From the NCBI GenBank assembly GCA_021202465.1, contig JAJQCZ010000034.1, positions 1-44,546 of the forward strand: DNA of 44,546 nucleotides, read 5' to 3'. Of this stretch, positions 31,629-41,772 are shown piece after piece (within the stretch, counting starts at the first letter, position 1; every line of letters starts with the position of its first letter). The DNA comes from Lachnospiraceae bacterium (GTDB taxonomy: Bacteria > Bacillota > Clostridia > Lachnospirales > Lachnospiraceae). Made by a program: the position numbers and the translations under genes. The notes under the pieces were generated by a model. The model made no database searches. It was given only the letters and a program-made list of their open reading frames with translations, and was not told where the DNA came from.

Positions 31629-32381
31629 ATGATGCTTTTGAGTGCCACAGCGGCAGCAGCGGATATCAGTGCGCTGGAGCTGTCCACCCTGGAGATCATA
31701 CGGCGCCTGGTGTGCGCCATGTTAGTGGGAGGCATTATCGGCGCGGAGCGTGAATGGGCGCACCGCCCGGCCGGGATGCGGACCGATATGATGGTGTGCA
31801 TCGGCGCTTGCGCCGTGATGATCACGAGCCAGCAGATCTTCGCCCAGTACAATGTCTACGGCGCGACGCCGGACCCCGCCCGGCTCAGTGCCCAGGTCAT
31901 CGCCGGTGTCGGCTTTCTGGGCGCCGGAACGATCATGCATGAGGGACTCACGGTGCGCGGCCTGACGACCGCGGCCAGTCTCTGGGTCGTGGCCTGCCTG
32001 GGAACCTCCGTCGGCGGCGGTTATTATGCGGTTGCGCTGGTGGCGACCGCCTGCGTCTTTGCGACGCTGACTATTTTCCGGAGCCTGCAGAAGCGGCTGC
32101 TGGGCCGCCACAATTCTTCGTATATATTTCACACCAAATGCACGGACATCTCCGATTATATGGCTTTCGTCAATGGGGCCGCGGAGAGGAGACATGTGCT
32201 GGTCCGCAATGTGAATGTGAAATACAAGAAGGCAGACGGGATATATCTGGTTGATTTCAATGCGGACTTCTTCGGGAGGGACAGCAGCGGTCACCGCGCA
32301 GAATTTATCGAGGAGCTCTGCGGCTCGGAATGCGCCGAGGAGGTTCACTACGAAGGAATCAGTAATGAAATAGGGAAGTAA
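31629..32381 (+). CDS. MgtC/SapB-family membrane protein
   Basis: A 250-residue protein with the MgtC N-terminal membrane domain: GGIIGAEREWAHRPAGMRTD (about residues 37-56) and AGVGFLGAGTIMHEG (about 96-110) are family hallmarks, with four to five spans. A cytoplasmic ACT-like domain of about 90 residues follows. MgtC proteins respond to magnesium or acid stress and inhibit other membrane ATPases in pathogens; the job of the SapB-type members in gut Firmicutes is not settled. The start could be either of two adjacent ATG codons (31629 or 31632) behind GAAAGGATC. The next gene begins 15 bases later. Confidence 0.88.
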   Translation: MMLLSATAAAADISALELSTLEIIRRLVCAMLVGGIIGAEREWAHRPAGMRTDMMVCIGACAVMITSQQIFAQYNVYGATPDPARLSAQVIAGVGFLGAGTIMHEGLTVRGLTTAASLWVVACLGTSVGGGYYAVALVATACVFATLTIFRSLQKRLLGRHNSSYIFHTKCTDISDYMAFVNGAAERRHVLVRNVNVKYKKADGIYLVDFNADFFGRDSSGHRAEFIEELCGSECAEEVHYEGISNEIGK

Positions 32382-32396
32382 AAGGAGGAGACGAAA

Positions 32397-34385
32397 ATGT
32401 TGATGTATCTGGGTGTGGCGGCCGGCGCGCTGGCGCTGTTGTTCGCCCTGTCTCTGGCTCACAGGGTGAGCCGCGAGGAGGAAGGCACAAGTCGGATGAA
32501 GGAGATCGCCGGGGCGATCGCGGAGGGAGCGCGTGCGTTCCTGTTCTCCGAATATAAGATTCTGGTGGTTTTTGCCGCCGTACTGTTTGTTCTGATCTGC
32601 ATTCTGAGGAACCCGCTGACCGCGGTCTGCTTCCTCTGCGGCGCTCTTCTCTCCACGGCGGCCGGATACTGCGGCATGACCGTGGCCACCCGCGCCAATG
32701 TGCGGACCGCCAACGCCGCGCGGATCAGCGGTATGCAGAAGGCCCTGACGGTGGCTTTCTCCGGCGGAGCGGTCATGGGTATGTGCGTAGCGGGCTTCGG
32801 TCTGCTGGGCGTCAGCCTGATCTACGCGCTGACCGGCAATGCGGATATCCTCTTCGGCTTCAGCCTGGGTGCTTCCTCCATCGCCCTGTTCGCCCGTGTG
32901 GGCGGCGGCATCTATACCAAAGCTGCGGACGTGGGTGCGGACCTTGTGGGGAAGGTCGAGGCCGGTATCCCCGAGGATGACCCCCGCAACCCCGCCGTCA
33001 TCGCTGACAACGTTGGTGACAATGTCGGCGACGTGGCCGGCATGGGCGCGGATCTCTTCGAGTCCTATGTGGGCTCCCTGATTTCTGCCATCACACTCGG
33101 TATCGGCTGGGCGGACGGCAATACTGTTCTTATTGAAAATGGCGCCGCCATCTTCCCGGCGGTCCTCTCGGCGCTCGGCATTGTGGCCTCCATCCTGGGC
33201 ACCTTCCTTGTTAAGGGCAAGGAGGGCGGAAATCCTCAGAAGGCGCTTAACCGCGGCTCCTACACGGCGGCGGCCATCGTGGTCGTGGGCGCTGTGGTGC
33301 TCAGCATGGTCTTCTTCGGCGGCATCATGCCCGCCGTGGCCATCATCGCCGGTCTGATCGTCGGTCTGATCATCGGCACGGTGACAGAAATTTACACCTC
33401 CGGCGATTACGGCTCGGTGAAGAAGATCGCGGCCCAGTCGGAGACGGGCTCCGCGACGACGATCATTTCCGGTCTGGCGGTCGGCATGCAGTCCACCGCC
33501 GTGCCGATTCTGCTGATCTGCCTCGGCATCTTCCTGGCCTATAACTGCTGCGGCCTCTACGGCATCGCTCTGGCGGCGGTCGGCATGCTGTCCACCACCG
33601 GCATCACCGTGGCTGTGGACGCCTACGGCCCCATCGCCGACAATGCGGGCGGCATCGCGGAGATGTCTCACCTCGATGAGTCCGTGCGTGAGATCACCGA
33701 TTCCCTGGACGCTGTGGGCAACACCACCGCGGCTATGGGTAAGGGCTTCGCCATCGGTTCCGCCGCCCTGACAGCCATGGCGCTGTTCATGTCTTATGCG
33801 GAAATGGTCAATCTGGATTCCATTAACATTCTCTCGCACACCACGGTCATCGGCCTGCTGATCGGCGGCATGCTGCCATTCCTGTTCTCGGCCTTCACCA
33901 TGGAGTCGGTCTCCAAGGCAGCCTATCAGATGATCGAGGAGGTGCGGCGTCAGTTCCGCGAGATCCCCGGCATCCTGGAGGATAAGGCGAAGCCCGATTA
34001 CGCCTCCTGTGTCAGCATTTCCACGAAGGCGGCTCTGAAGGAAATGATCGTTCCCGGCGTGATGGCCGTAGCGGCTCCTCTGCTGGTGGGCTTCCTGCTC
34101 GGCACCGAAGCCGTGGGCGGCATGCTGGCCGGCGCACTGGTGACCGGCGTCCTCATGGCCATCTTCATGTCCAACGCCGGCGGCGCCTGGGACAATGCCA
34201 AGAAATACATTGAGGAAGGAAACCACGGCGGCAAGGGCAGCGAGGCCCACAAGGCGGCCGTCGTCGGCGACACGGTCGGCGATCCCTTCAAGGATACGGC
34301 GGGTCCGTCCATCAACATCCTGATCAAGCTCATGACCATTGTATCGCTGGTGTTCTACGGCTGCTTCATGGGGATTCTTGTGTAA
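32397..34385 (+). CDS. hppA: membrane-bound ion-translocating pyrophosphatase, K+-dependent type
   Basis: A 662-residue protein with about 16 spans. The pyrophosphate-binding signature [19 protein letters not shown] (about residues 203-221) and the later [12 protein letters not shown] and [16 protein letters not shown] are intact. The segment [16 protein letters not shown] has Ala where K+-independent enzymes carry Lys, so it belongs to the K+-dependent group, which includes Na+-pumping and H+-pumping forms. It would conserve energy of pyrophosphate as an ion gradient, in keeping with the Na+ decarboxylase elsewhere in the window. GGAGGAG precedes the ATG. Confidence 0.93.
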   Translation: MLMYLGVAAGALALLFALSLAHRVSREEEGTSRMKEIAGAIAEGARAFLFSEYKILVVFAAVLFVLICILRNPLTAVCFLCGALLSTAAGYCGMTVATRANVRTANAARISGMQKALTVAFSGGAVMGMCVAGFGLLGVSLIYALTGNADILFGFSLGASSIALFARVGGGIYTKAADVGADLVGKVEAGIPEDDPRNPAVIADNVGDNVGDVAGMGADLFESYVGSLISAITLGIGWADGNTVLIENGAAIFPAVLSALGIVASILGTFLVKGKEGGNPQKALNRGSYTAAAIVVVGAVVLSMVFFGGIMPAVAIIAGLIVGLIIGTVTEIYTSGDYGSVKKIAAQSETGSATTIISGLAVGMQSTAVPILLICLGIFLAYNCCGLYGIALAAVGMLSTTGITVAVDAYGPIADNAGGIAEMSHLDESVREITDSLDAVGNTTAAMGKGFAIGSAALTAMALFMSYAEMVNLDSINILSHTTVIGLLIGGMLPFLFSAFTMESVSKAAYQMIEEVRRQFREIPGILEDKAKPDYASCVSISTKAALKEMIVPGVMAVAAPLLVGFLLGTEAVGGMLAGALVTGVLMAIFMSNAGGAWDNAKKYIEEGNHGGKGSEAHKAAVVGDTVGDPFKDTAGPSINILIKLMTIVSLVFYGCFMGILV

Positions 34386-34449
34386 TGATTTCAGAACGGG
34401 CTTCCTGTGACCTGCCCGGCGCGGGAAGCCTTGTGCGGAAAGGAAGAGA

Positions 34450-35334
34450 ATGAAAAACTACGATCTCATGATACTTGGCCCGGCGACCCGGGACGTCAAT
34501 ATCGACTATACCGGCGAGGAGGTACGTCTGGCGGGCGGCGCCGTGACCTACTGCACACCGGCAGCCCGGGCCGCCAACCCCAGTGTCTTCGCGGCAGTGA
34601 AGATCGCCCCGGAGGACGCGGACATCCTCGACGGTATGGGCATCGCCCGGGAAGATACGGTGATTCTTCCCTCGGCGAAGACCACCCTGATGCGCAACGA
34701 ATATTTTACAGCGGACCGGGAGCGCCGCAACTGCAGCTGCACGGCGCAGTCCGATCCGATCCGACCGGAGGAACTTCCCGCGGATATTTCCTGGAAGCTC
34801 TGCCATCTGGCGGGGCTGCTCTACGGAGACTTCCCCAATGAGCTCATCGAGGAGCTGACTTGCCGCGGCAAGGTATCCGCAGATGCCCAGGGCTTCCTGC
34901 GGCACAACGAGGACGGCGCGCTGCGCTTCCACGACTGGGCGGACAAGTGCTGCTACCTGCCCTGCATCGATTTTCTGAAGACGGACACGGCGGAGGCGGA
35001 GATCCTCACCGGACTCACCGACCGGGTCGAGGCGGCGAAGCAGCTCTTCGACTGGGGCGCGAAGGAGATCATGATCTCCAACAGCGCCGAGATGCTGGTC
35101 TACGACGGCCGCGAGGTATACACCTGCCCGGTGAAGGCCCGGAACCTGTCCGGCCGCACCGGCCGCGGAGATACCACCTTCGGCTCCTATCTGGCCATGC
35201 GCGTGGGCGGCGCGTCCATCCCCGAGGCCCTGCTCTACGCCACCGCCTGCGTCTCCCTGAAAATGGAGACTCCCGGCATCTTCCGGGGAACAAAGGAGGA
35301 TGTAGAGGAATATATCCGGATGTTCTACCGGTAA
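34450..35334 (+). CDS. PfkB-family carbohydrate kinase
   Basis: A 294-residue ribokinase-fold kinase with the N-terminal LAGGAVTYC (about residues 27-35, the substrate Gly-Gly) and the C-terminal anion-hole and catalytic Asp motif GRTGRGDTTFGSYLA (about 235-249). The N-terminal segment LMILGPATRDVNID is typical of small-molecule sugar or cyclitol kinases. It is shorter than many PfkB proteins and the middle region is divergent. Substrate not identifiable; a role as inositol or 2-deoxy-5-keto-gluconate kinase cannot be ruled out although it lies 17 kb from the iol operon. GGAAAGGAAGAGA precedes the ATG. Confidence 0.85.
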   Translation: MKNYDLMILGPATRDVNIDYTGEEVRLAGGAVTYCTPAARAANPSVFAAVKIAPEDADILDGMGIAREDTVILPSAKTTLMRNEYFTADRERRNCSCTAQSDPIRPEELPADISWKLCHLAGLLYGDFPNELIEELTCRGKVSADAQGFLRHNEDGALRFHDWADKCCYLPCIDFLKTDTAEAEILTGLTDRVEAAKQLFDWGAKEIMISNSAEMLVYDGREVYTCPVKARNLSGRTGRGDTTFGSYLAMRVGGASIPEALLYATACVSLKMETPGIFRGTKEDVEEYIRMFYR

Positions 35335-35370
35335 ACGACACGGCTGAACTCTGCCCGAAAGGCCTGCAGA

Positions 35371-35485
35371 GCAAGTTGCGGTCTTACAGCCAGACATCGA
35401 CAAAAGAATGAGCCGGTTGCTGATCCTGAAACGGAGAGGCGACTGACTCATTCTTTGCTGCCTTCCTTTTTAGGACTTGCAACTT
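35371..35485. repeat. inverted-repeat element with outer AAGTTGC/GCAACTT and inner hairpin
   Basis: AAGTTGC at 35373-35379 is mirrored by GCAACTT at 35479-35485. Inside, AAAGAATGAG (35403-35412) pairs with CTCATTCTTT (35447-35456). The sequence between the kinase and lipoprotein genes has no ORF. GCAAGTTGC recurs as the last nine bases of the window (44538-44546), hinting at a dispersed element. Confidence 0.5.
35403..35470 (+). terminator. possible terminator after the PfkB gene
   Basis: The 10-bp stem AAAGAATGAG/CTCATTCTTT with a 34-base loop is followed by GCTGCCTTCCTTTTT. The loop is long, so this is a moderate call. Confidence 0.45.
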
Positions 35486-35505
35486 TACAGAATACGCGGT
35501 AAAAT
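35477..35505 (+). promoter_or_regulatory. promoter of the lipoprotein gene
   Basis: TTGCAA (35477-35482) and TAAAAT (35500-35505), 17-base spacer, 33 bases before the ATG at 35539. Confidence 0.7.
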
Positions 35506-35538
35506 GAATCTCGACTTTGGAATACAGGGGGATGTGCG

Positions 35539-36186
35539 ATGAGACACAGATTCGGCCGGGGAGCGGCCCTGGGACTGGCGCTCCTGCTGGCGCTGACGGG
35601 CTGCGGTGTGAGCTTTGAACCGGAGGCGTCCGCTCTTTATGTGACGAAGGAGGGAACCGTGACCGGCGCGGAGATCGAGAGCTTCGACAACAGCTCTTTC
35701 ACCGAGGCGCGCTATGACGAGACGGAGCTGAAGGAGTTCGTGGAGGAAGCTGTTATTTCCTATAATAAAGAGGCCTGCGGACAGGAATACGCCTATGCGG
35801 ATGACACGGAGGAGACTCTGTCCGTCAGCGTGGAGAAGCTGGAGGTGGCCGACGCGGTGGCGACGCTGTATCTGAATTATGCCACCTGCGAGGACTATCT
35901 GGCTTTTAACGAAACGGACGAGACAGTGACGGAGCTGTCGGTACAGACGGCGGCCGACGCGGTCGCGGCGGGCGTCTCGCTGGACGGTCTGGTGGATGCG
36001 GACGGCGCGGCGGTGGATACCTCGAAGATGCAGGAGAGCACGAAATATTATGTGGTGACGATCGCCGGAGAGACCGACCTGATGGTGGACGGCAAGATCG
36101 CTGCCGTGTCTGAGGGCGTGACGGTGACCGATAAGCATACGGTGACCGTGAGCGGCGGTGAGACCGTATATATCGTTTTTAAGTAG
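35539..36186 (+). CDS. acidic lipoprotein of unknown function
   Basis: A 215-residue protein with a lipoprotein signal (RHRFGRG, hydrophobic run, lipobox LTGC with Cys near residue 21). The mature part is acidic and largely beta and alpha mixed without recognisable motifs; similar small secreted lipoproteins occur widely in Clostridia. AGGGGGATGTGCG precedes the ATG. It has its own promoter and is followed 74 bases later by the glycyl-tRNA synthetase gene. Confidence 0.82.
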   Translation: MRHRFGRGAALGLALLLALTGCGVSFEPEASALYVTKEGTVTGAEIESFDNSSFTEARYDETELKEFVEEAVISYNKEACGQEYAYADDTEETLSVSVEKLEVADAVATLYLNYATCEDYLAFNETDETVTELSVQTAADAVAAGVSLDGLVDADGAAVDTSKMQESTKYYVVTIAGETDLMVDGKIAAVSEGVTVTDKHTVTVSGGETVYIVFK

Positions 36187-36260
36187 GCTGTGATCTGCGA
36201 TAATCAGAAATATTATCGGGAACATTTTCCTGAATACGATGGGATATGAGGAGGAACATG

Positions 36261-37649
36261 ATGGAAAAGACCATGGAAAAGATCGTCGCTCTGGCGAAGT
36301 CCAGAGGCTTTGTATACCCCGGCTCCGAGATTTACGGCGGCCTGGCCAACACCTGGGATTACGGCAACCTGGGAGTGGAGCTTAAGAACAACGTCAAGAA
36401 GGCCTGGTGGCAGAAATTCGTGCAGGAGAACCCCTACAACGTGGGTGTGGACTGCGCGATTCTCATGAATTCCCAGACCTGGGTGGCCAGCGGCCATCTG
36501 GGCGGCTTCAGCGATCCGCTGATGGACTGCCGCTGCTGCCACGAGCGCTTCCGTGCCGACAAGCTGATCGAGGATTACTGTGAGGAGCAGGGCATCACGC
36601 TCGAGGAACCGGTAGATGCCTGGAGTCCTGAGCAGATGCAGGATTATATCCGCGAGCATGCGATTCCCTGCCCGACCTGCGGCAAGCATGATTTCACCGA
36701 CATCCGTCAGTTCAATCTGATGTTCAAGACCTTCCAGGGTGTCACCGAGGACGCCAAGAACACTGTGTACCTGCGCCCGGAGACGGCTCAGGGTATCTTT
36801 GTGAACTTTAAAAATGTGCAGCGCACCTCGCGGAAGAAGATTCCCTTCGGCATCGGTCAGATCGGCAAATCCTTCCGCAACGAGATCACGCCCGGCAACT
36901 TCACCTTCCGCACCCGCGAATTCGAGCAGATGGAGCTGGAATTCTTCTGCGCACCCGGCACCGATCTGGAGTGGTTCGCCTACTGGAAGAAGGCCTGCAT
37001 CGAGTGGCTGCAGTCGTTAGGTATAAAAGAAGATGAAATGCGCGCGAGAGACCACTCCCCCGAGGAGCTCTGCTTCTACAGCAAGGCGACCACCGACCTG
37101 GAGTTCCTCTTCCCCTTCGGCTGGGGCGAGCTGTGGGGCATTGCCGACCGCACGGACTACGACCTGACTCAGCATCAGAACACCTCCGGCGAGGACATGG
37201 GGTATTTCGATGACGAGCGCAAGGAGAAATACATCCCCTACGTCATTGAGCCGTCCCTGGGCGCGGACCGCGTGACTCTGGCTTTCCTCTGCAGTGCCTA
37301 TGATGAGGAAGAGATCGGCGAGGGCGACGTCCGTACGGTGCTGCATTTCCATCCGGCTCTGGCGCCGGTGAAGATCGGCGTCCTGCCTCTCTCCAAGAAG
37401 CTGAACACGCAGGCGCAGGCCATTTACGCCGAGCTGGCGAAGTACTATAACTGCGAGTACGACGACCGCGGAAACATCGGCAAGCGCTATCGCCGCCAGG
37501 ATGAGATCGGCACGCCCTTCTGTATCACCTACGACTTTGATTCTGAAAATGACGGCGCCGTGACGGTGCGCGACCGCGACACGATGGAGCAGGTGCGTAT
37601 CCCGATCGACGGGCTGAAGGACTATTTTGAAGATAAGTTCCGCTTTTAA
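36261..37649 (+). CDS. glyQS: glycine-tRNA ligase, single-chain class II type
   Basis: Three in-frame ATG codons (36246, 36258, 36261) are possible; 36261 is favoured because GGAGG at 36250-36254 lies six bases before it. The product has 462 residues. It is the alpha2 (archaeal/eukaryotic-like) glycyl-tRNA synthetase: [23 protein letters not shown] at the start is shown in part by [15 protein letters not shown], motif 2 by [20 protein letters not shown] (about 204-223) and motif 3 by [10 protein letters not shown] (about 329-338), with an anticodon-binding domain at the C-terminus. No T-box leader fits in the 74-base upstream gap. Confidence 0.95.
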   Translation: MEKTMEKIVALAKSRGFVYPGSEIYGGLANTWDYGNLGVELKNNVKKAWWQKFVQENPYNVGVDCAILMNSQTWVASGHLGGFSDPLMDCRCCHERFRADKLIEDYCEEQGITLEEPVDAWSPEQMQDYIREHAIPCPTCGKHDFTDIRQFNLMFKTFQGVTEDAKNTVYLRPETAQGIFVNFKNVQRTSRKKIPFGIGQIGKSFRNEITPGNFTFRTREFEQMELEFFCAPGTDLEWFAYWKKACIEWLQSLGIKEDEMRARDHSPEELCFYSKATTDLEFLFPFGWGELWGIADRTDYDLTQHQNTSGEDMGYFDDERKEKYIPYVIEPSLGADRVTLAFLCSAYDEEEIGEGDVRTVLHFHPALAPVKIGVLPLSKKLNTQAQAIYAELAKYYNCEYDDRGNIGKRYRRQDEIGTPFCITYDFDSENDGAVTVRDRDTMEQVRIPIDGLKDYFEDKFRF

Positions 37650-37743
37650 TTGCGGCGGCGGCGGTCGGCAGGAGGAACGCAAATGACTTTGCCGTCCGCT
37701 TTCGCGCTGTTCACAGGACATTGACCCAACCAGGAGGTCTGAC

Positions 37744-39141
37744 ATGAAGATTTATAACACACTGACCCGGAAGAAAGAGGAATTCGTTCCCCTGGAGCCG
37801 GGCAAGGTCCGCATGTACGTCTGCGGTCCTACGGTTTACAACCTGATTCATATCGGAAATGCCCGCCCGATGATCTTCTTTGATACGGTGCGCCGGTATT
37901 TCGAGTACCGCAACTACAAGGTGAATTATGTGTCCAACTTCACCGATGTGGACGATAAGATCATCAAGAAGGCGCAGGAGGAGGGGGTGGACGCCTCCGT
38001 GATCTCCGAGCGCTATATCGCCGAATGCCGCAAGGACATGGAGGGGATGAATGTGATGCCCGCCACGACTACGCCGCTGGCGACGCAGGAGATCGACGGC
38101 ATGATCGAGATGATCTCCACGCTGATCGAAAAGGGCTTTGCCTATGAGGTGGACGGTACTGTCTATTACCGGGTGCGGAAGTTCGCGGATTACGGCAAGC
38201 TCTCCGGTAAGAACCTCGATGACCTGCGCTCCGGGAACCGGACGCTTCTGGTCACCGGTGAGGAGCAGAAGGAGGACCCGATGGATTTCGTCCTCTGGAA
38301 GCCGAAGAAGGAGGGCGAGCCCTACTGGGAGTCTCCCTGGGGCAAGGGCCGTCCCGGCTGGCACATCGAGTGCTCGGTGATGTCGAAGAAATATCTGGGA
38401 GAGCAGATCGACATTCACGGCGGCGGCGAGGACCTGATCTTCCCGCACCACGAGAATGAGATCGCCCAGAGCGAGGCGGCCAGCGGCAAGGAGTTCTCGC
38501 ACTACTGGATGCACAATGCCTTCCTGAACATTGATAATAAGAAGATGTCCAAGTCCCTGGGGAATTTCTTCACGGTGCGGGACATCAGTGAGAAATATGA
38601 CCTGCAGGTGCTGCGTTTCTTTATGCTGAGCGCCCATTACCGCAGCCCGTTGAACTTCAGCGCCGAGCTGATGGAGGCGGCGAAGAATGGTCTCGACCGC
38701 ATCGTCACGGCGGTGCGCCGGGTGGAGGAGCTGGACGCGAAAGCGGCGCCCGGAGAGCTTGCGCCGGAGACGAAGGAGGCCGTGGACGCCCTGGTGCGCA
38801 AGTTTGAGGACGCCATGGACGATGATTTCAATACCGCGGACGGCATTGCGGCGCTCTTCGAGCTGGTGAAGCTGGCCAATACCGCGGTGACGGAGGAGAG
38901 CAGCGCGGGCAGCACGGCGTATTTCCGGGAGAAGATGCAGACGCTCTGCCAGGTGCTGGGCATCGTCACGACCGTCTTCGAGGAGATGCTTGACGAGGAG
39001 ATCGAGGCGCTGATCGAGGAACGGCAGGCCGCCCGCAAGGCGAAGAACTTCGCCCGGGCCGATGAGATCCGCAACGAGCTGGCAGAGAAGGGCATTCTGC
39101 TGAAGGATACACGTGAAGGAGTCAAATGGAGCAGAGCATAA
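37744..39141 (+). CDS. cysS: cysteine-tRNA ligase
   Basis: A 465-residue class I synthetase. The HIGH motif appears as [10 protein letters not shown] (about residues 33-42), the zinc ligands include Cys28 in YVCGPTVYN, SRCxHHENE is represented by [12 protein letters not shown] (about 231-242) and KMSKS by [11 protein letters not shown] (about 262-272). AGGAGGTCTGAC precedes the ATG. Its last 16 bases overlap the start of mrnC. Confidence 0.97.
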   Translation: MKIYNTLTRKKEEFVPLEPGKVRMYVCGPTVYNLIHIGNARPMIFFDTVRRYFEYRNYKVNYVSNFTDVDDKIIKKAQEEGVDASVISERYIAECRKDMEGMNVMPATTTPLATQEIDGMIEMISTLIEKGFAYEVDGTVYYRVRKFADYGKLSGKNLDDLRSGNRTLLVTGEEQKEDPMDFVLWKPKKEGEPYWESPWGKGRPGWHIECSVMSKKYLGEQIDIHGGGEDLIFPHHENEIAQSEAASGKEFSHYWMHNAFLNIDNKKMSKSLGNFFTVRDISEKYDLQVLRFFMLSAHYRSPLNFSAELMEAAKNGLDRIVTAVRRVEELDAKAAPGELAPETKEAVDALVRKFEDAMDDDFNTADGIAALFELVKLANTAVTEESSAGSTAYFREKMQTLCQVLGIVTTVFEEMLDEEIEALIEERQAARKAKNFARADEIRNELAEKGILLKDTREGVKWSRA

Positions 39142-39584
39142 GAGAGGGCTTCGGTCTGGCGGACAGGGACGTGAGAGAGATCTCCTCCCTGTCCCTGGCA
39201 TTTCTGGGGGATTCCGTGTATGAACTGGTCGTGCGCACGCTGCTGGTGGAGCGGGCCGGAGACCGGCCGAAGGTGCTCAGCCAGAAGAAGAGCCGGCTGG
39301 TGCGGGCGCAGACCCAGGCGGCCATGGCCGATTCTCTGCGGGAGGAAAATCTCCTGACAGAAGAGGAACTGGCCGTGTACCGGCGGGGGCGCAACGCCAA
39401 TCCCTCCACCACGGCGCGGCACGCCTCGGTGAGCGATTATCACAAGGCGACCGGATTTGAGAGCCTCATGGGATATCTGTACCTGGCGGGCCGTGAGGAG
39501 CGTCTGGTGGAGCTAGTGCGCCTGGGATTGCAGTATGTGGACGAAGAGAGAGGAGAGAGGCATGCAGAGAGAAGAACTGATTGA
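39126..39584 (+). CDS. mrnC: mini-ribonuclease III
   Basis: A 152-residue stand-alone RNase III catalytic domain without a double-stranded RNA-binding domain. LSLAFLGDSVYELVVRTLLV (about residues 17-36) contains the RNase III signature, and GYLYLAGREERLVEL (about 118-132) the distal acidic part. It matures 23S rRNA in Firmicutes. It overlaps cysS by 16 bases and rlmB by 23 bases, the usual cysS-mrnC-rlmB order. Confidence 0.94.
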   Translation: MEQSIREGFGLADRDVREISSLSLAFLGDSVYELVVRTLLVERAGDRPKVLSQKKSRLVRAQTQAAMADSLREENLLTEEELAVYRRGRNANPSTTARHASVSDYHKATGFESLMGYLYLAGREERLVELVRLGLQYVDEERGERHAERRTD

Positions 39585-40308
39585 GGGGCGCAACGCTGTG
39601 CTGGAGGCCTTCCGCGCCGGGAAGACCATCGATAAGCTGTTTCTGCTGGACGGCTGCCAGGACGGCCCGATCCGCAGCATTTTCCGGGAGGCGAAAAAAC
39701 ACGATACCATCGTGCAGTTTGTCTCGAAGGAGCGCCTGGATCAGCTCTCGCCGACTGGGAAGCATCAGGGCGCCGTCGTCTGCGCGGCGGCTTTCGAGTA
39801 TGCGACCGTGGAGGAGATTCTGGGGCGCGCCCGTGCCAAAGGGGAGGACCCCTTACTTTTCCTGCTCGACGGCATCGAGGATCCGCACAATCTGGGCGCC
39901 ATCATCCGCACGGCGAATCTGGCCGGGGCGCACGGCGTCATCATCCCCAAGAACCGGGCGGTGGGCCTGACCGCCGCAGTGGCCCGGGCCTCAGCCGGTG
40001 CTTTGCACTACACGCCCGTGGCGAAGGTAACAAACCTCTCATCCACCATCGAATCTCTGAAGAAGGAGGGGCTGTGGTTCGCCTGCGCCGACATGGACGG
40101 GGAAGTCCTGTACGATCTGAACCTGACCGGCCCGCTGGGCCTGGTCATCGGCAGCGAGGGCTCCGGCGTCTCCCGGCTGGTGCGGGAAAAATGTGATATG
40201 GTAGCTTCCATTCCTATGCAGGGAGACATCGATTCGCTTAACGCCTCCGTGGCCGCCGGGGTGCTGGCCTTTGAGGTCGTGCGACAGCGAAGGGGCGGAC
40301 GGAAGTGA
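39562..40308 (+). CDS. rlmB: 23S rRNA (guanosine-2'-O)-methyltransferase, TrmH/RlmB type
   Basis: Start at the ATG at 39562 (GAGGAGAGAGGC upstream); 248 residues. An N-terminal L30e-like substrate-binding domain (EGRNAVLEAFRAGKTIDKLF) is followed by the SPOUT knot domain with DGIEDPHNLGAIIRTA (about 96-111), VIGSEGSGVSRLV (about 194-206) and IPMQGDIDSLNASVAAGVLA (about 215-234). It methylates a ribose in 23S rRNA using S-adenosylmethionine. Confidence 0.94.
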   Translation: MQREELIEGRNAVLEAFRAGKTIDKLFLLDGCQDGPIRSIFREAKKHDTIVQFVSKERLDQLSPTGKHQGAVVCAAAFEYATVEEILGRARAKGEDPLLFLLDGIEDPHNLGAIIRTANLAGAHGVIIPKNRAVGLTAAVARASAGALHYTPVAKVTNLSSTIESLKKEGLWFACADMDGEVLYDLNLTGPLGLVIGSEGSGVSRLVREKCDMVASIPMQGDIDSLNASVAAGVLAFEVVRQRRGGRK

Positions 40309-40389
40309 CGGAGAGAGCGTCGGCCGTGAGAAGGAAGAGCCGGATTCCCGGAGAGAAAACCGGGCATGAACCAAATGGAAGGACGGGAA

Positions 40390-40899
40390 ATGATGAAGGG
40401 TGAAGCATTTACCGAGAGCGATATCCGCAAGATCGAAGAGGAGATCGAGTATCGGAAGCTGGTTGTCCGCAAGGATGCCATTGAGGCCGTGAAGGAGGCC
40501 CGGGCGCAGGGCGACCTGAGCGAGAATTTTGAATATTATGCGGCCAAGCGGGACAAGAACCAGAATGAGAGCCGCATCCGCTATCTGGAGCGGATGGTGA
40601 AGAATGCCCGCATCGTTTCCGATGAATCGGCGGACGACGAGGTGGGGATCAACAACCGCGTAGAGCTGTATTTCGAGGATGACGACGAGATCGAGACCTA
40701 CAAGCTGGTCACGTCGATCCGGGGAAATTCGCTGAACGGCTACATCAGCGTCGAATCGCCGCTGGGGAAGGCCATCCTCGGTCATCGGGTCGGGGACCGC
40801 GTGGAGGTGCAGATCCGTCCCGGGAGCAGCTATTTCGTGGAAATCCGTTCGATTGATAAGACGACGGACGACAGAGAGGACGCGATCCGCGGATATTAA
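40390..40899 (+). CDS. greA: transcription elongation factor GreA-family protein
   Basis: Start taken at 40390 behind GGAAGGACGGG; an earlier in-frame ATG at 40366 is possible. The product has 169 residues. The N-terminal coiled coil (about residues 10-80) carries the tip motif GDLSENFEYYAAKRD (about 45-59) with the acidic residues that enter the RNA polymerase secondary channel, and the C-terminal FKBP-like domain ends in GKAILGHRVGDRVEV. It rescues backtracked polymerase by stimulating transcript cleavage. It is slightly longer at the C-terminus than E. coli GreA. Confidence 0.92.
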   Translation: MMKGEAFTESDIRKIEEEIEYRKLVVRKDAIEAVKEARAQGDLSENFEYYAAKRDKNQNESRIRYLERMVKNARIVSDESADDEVGINNRVELYFEDDDEIETYKLVTSIRGNSLNGYISVESPLGKAILGHRVGDRVEVQIRPGSSYFVEIRSIDKTTDDREDAIRGY

Positions 40900-41013
40900 C
40901 GCATTCGACCGTAGAATGAGCTTGACGGCGTACGCCGGACGCGGCCGGCGCAGAGGCGGGCAGGAAGCGAAAAGCCGCCTGTCCGATGGATAAACAGATG
41001 GGAGGATATGCCG

Positions 41014-41772
41014 ATGAAGAGACTGGTTTCCTGGAATGTCAACGGGCTGCGGGCCTGCGTGGGGAAGGGCTTCCTGGACTTTGTGCAGGAGATCGACGCT
41101 GACGCGATCTGCCTGCAGGAAACGAAGCTGCAGGAGGGCCAGATTGACCTGGCCCTGCCGGGTTACCATCAATACTGGAACTATGCCGAGAGGAAGGGGT
41201 ATTCCGGCACCGCGATCTTCACGCGCGAGGAGCCTCTGACGGAGTCATACGGGATCGGCATCGAGGAGCACGACCACGAGGGGCGGGTCATCACCCTGGA
41301 ATATCCCGGCTGGTATCTGGTTACCTGCTACACTCCCAACTCGCAGAATGAACTGGCCCGTCTTCCCTACCGCATGGAGTGGGAGGACGCCTTCCGCGGT
41401 TATCTGAAGGGGCTGGAGGAGACGAAGCCGGTGATCTTCTGCGGCGACCTCAACGTCGCGCACCGTGAGATTGATCTGAAGAATCCGAAGAGCAATCACC
41501 GGAATGCCGGCTTCACCGATGAGGAACGGGGCAAATTCAGCGCGCTGCTTGCGGCCGGGTTTGTGGACACCTTCCGTTATTTCTACCCGGAGCAGACGGA
41601 CATCTATTCCTGGTGGTCCTATCGCTTCCGGGCGCGGGAGAGGAACGCCGGGTGGCGTATTGACTATTTCTGCGTCTCGCAGTGCCTGACGGAGAAGCTG
41701 GTCTCTGCCGCGATTCATACGGAAGTCACGGGCTCCGATCACTGCCCGGTGGAGCTGTGCGTGCAGGAGTAA
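41014..41772 (+). CDS. exodeoxyribonuclease III / AP endonuclease
   Basis: Start at 41014 rather than the ATG at 41008, because GGAGG at 41001-41005 is eight bases from the former and two from the latter; 252 residues. Active-site motifs: SWNVNGLRA (residues 5-13), [11 protein letters not shown] (about 34-44), CYTPNS (about 107-112), [13 protein letters not shown] (about 145-157) and GSDHCPVEL (about 242-250). It cuts at abasic sites and degrades 3' ends during base excision repair. The gene end overlaps the TraX-like gene by 16 bases. Confidence 0.94.
   Translation: MKRLVSWNVNGLRACVGKGFLDFVQEIDADAICLQETKLQEGQIDLALPGYHQYWNYAERKGYSGTAIFTREEPLTESYGIGIEEHDHEGRVITLEYPGWYLVTCYTPNSQNELARLPYRMEWEDAFRGYLKGLEETKPVIFCGDLNVAHREIDLKNPKSNHRNAGFTDEERGKFSALLAAGFVDTFRYFYPEQTDIYSWWSYRFRARERNAGWRIDYFCVSQCLTEKLVSAAIHTEVTGSDHCPVELCVQE

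Noticed and set aside
31722-34250. Very long open frame (842 codons) on the minus strand opposite the mgtC-like and pyrophosphatase genes
   Set aside because: It is antisense to two clear membrane-protein genes; its composition (His, Gln, Asp, Arg-rich) is the usual shadow of GC-rich codons and there is no ribosome-binding site or family motif.
36187-36260. T-box riboswitch before the glycyl-tRNA synthetase gene
   Set aside because: The gap of 74 bases is too short for a T-box leader and lacks its conserved core.
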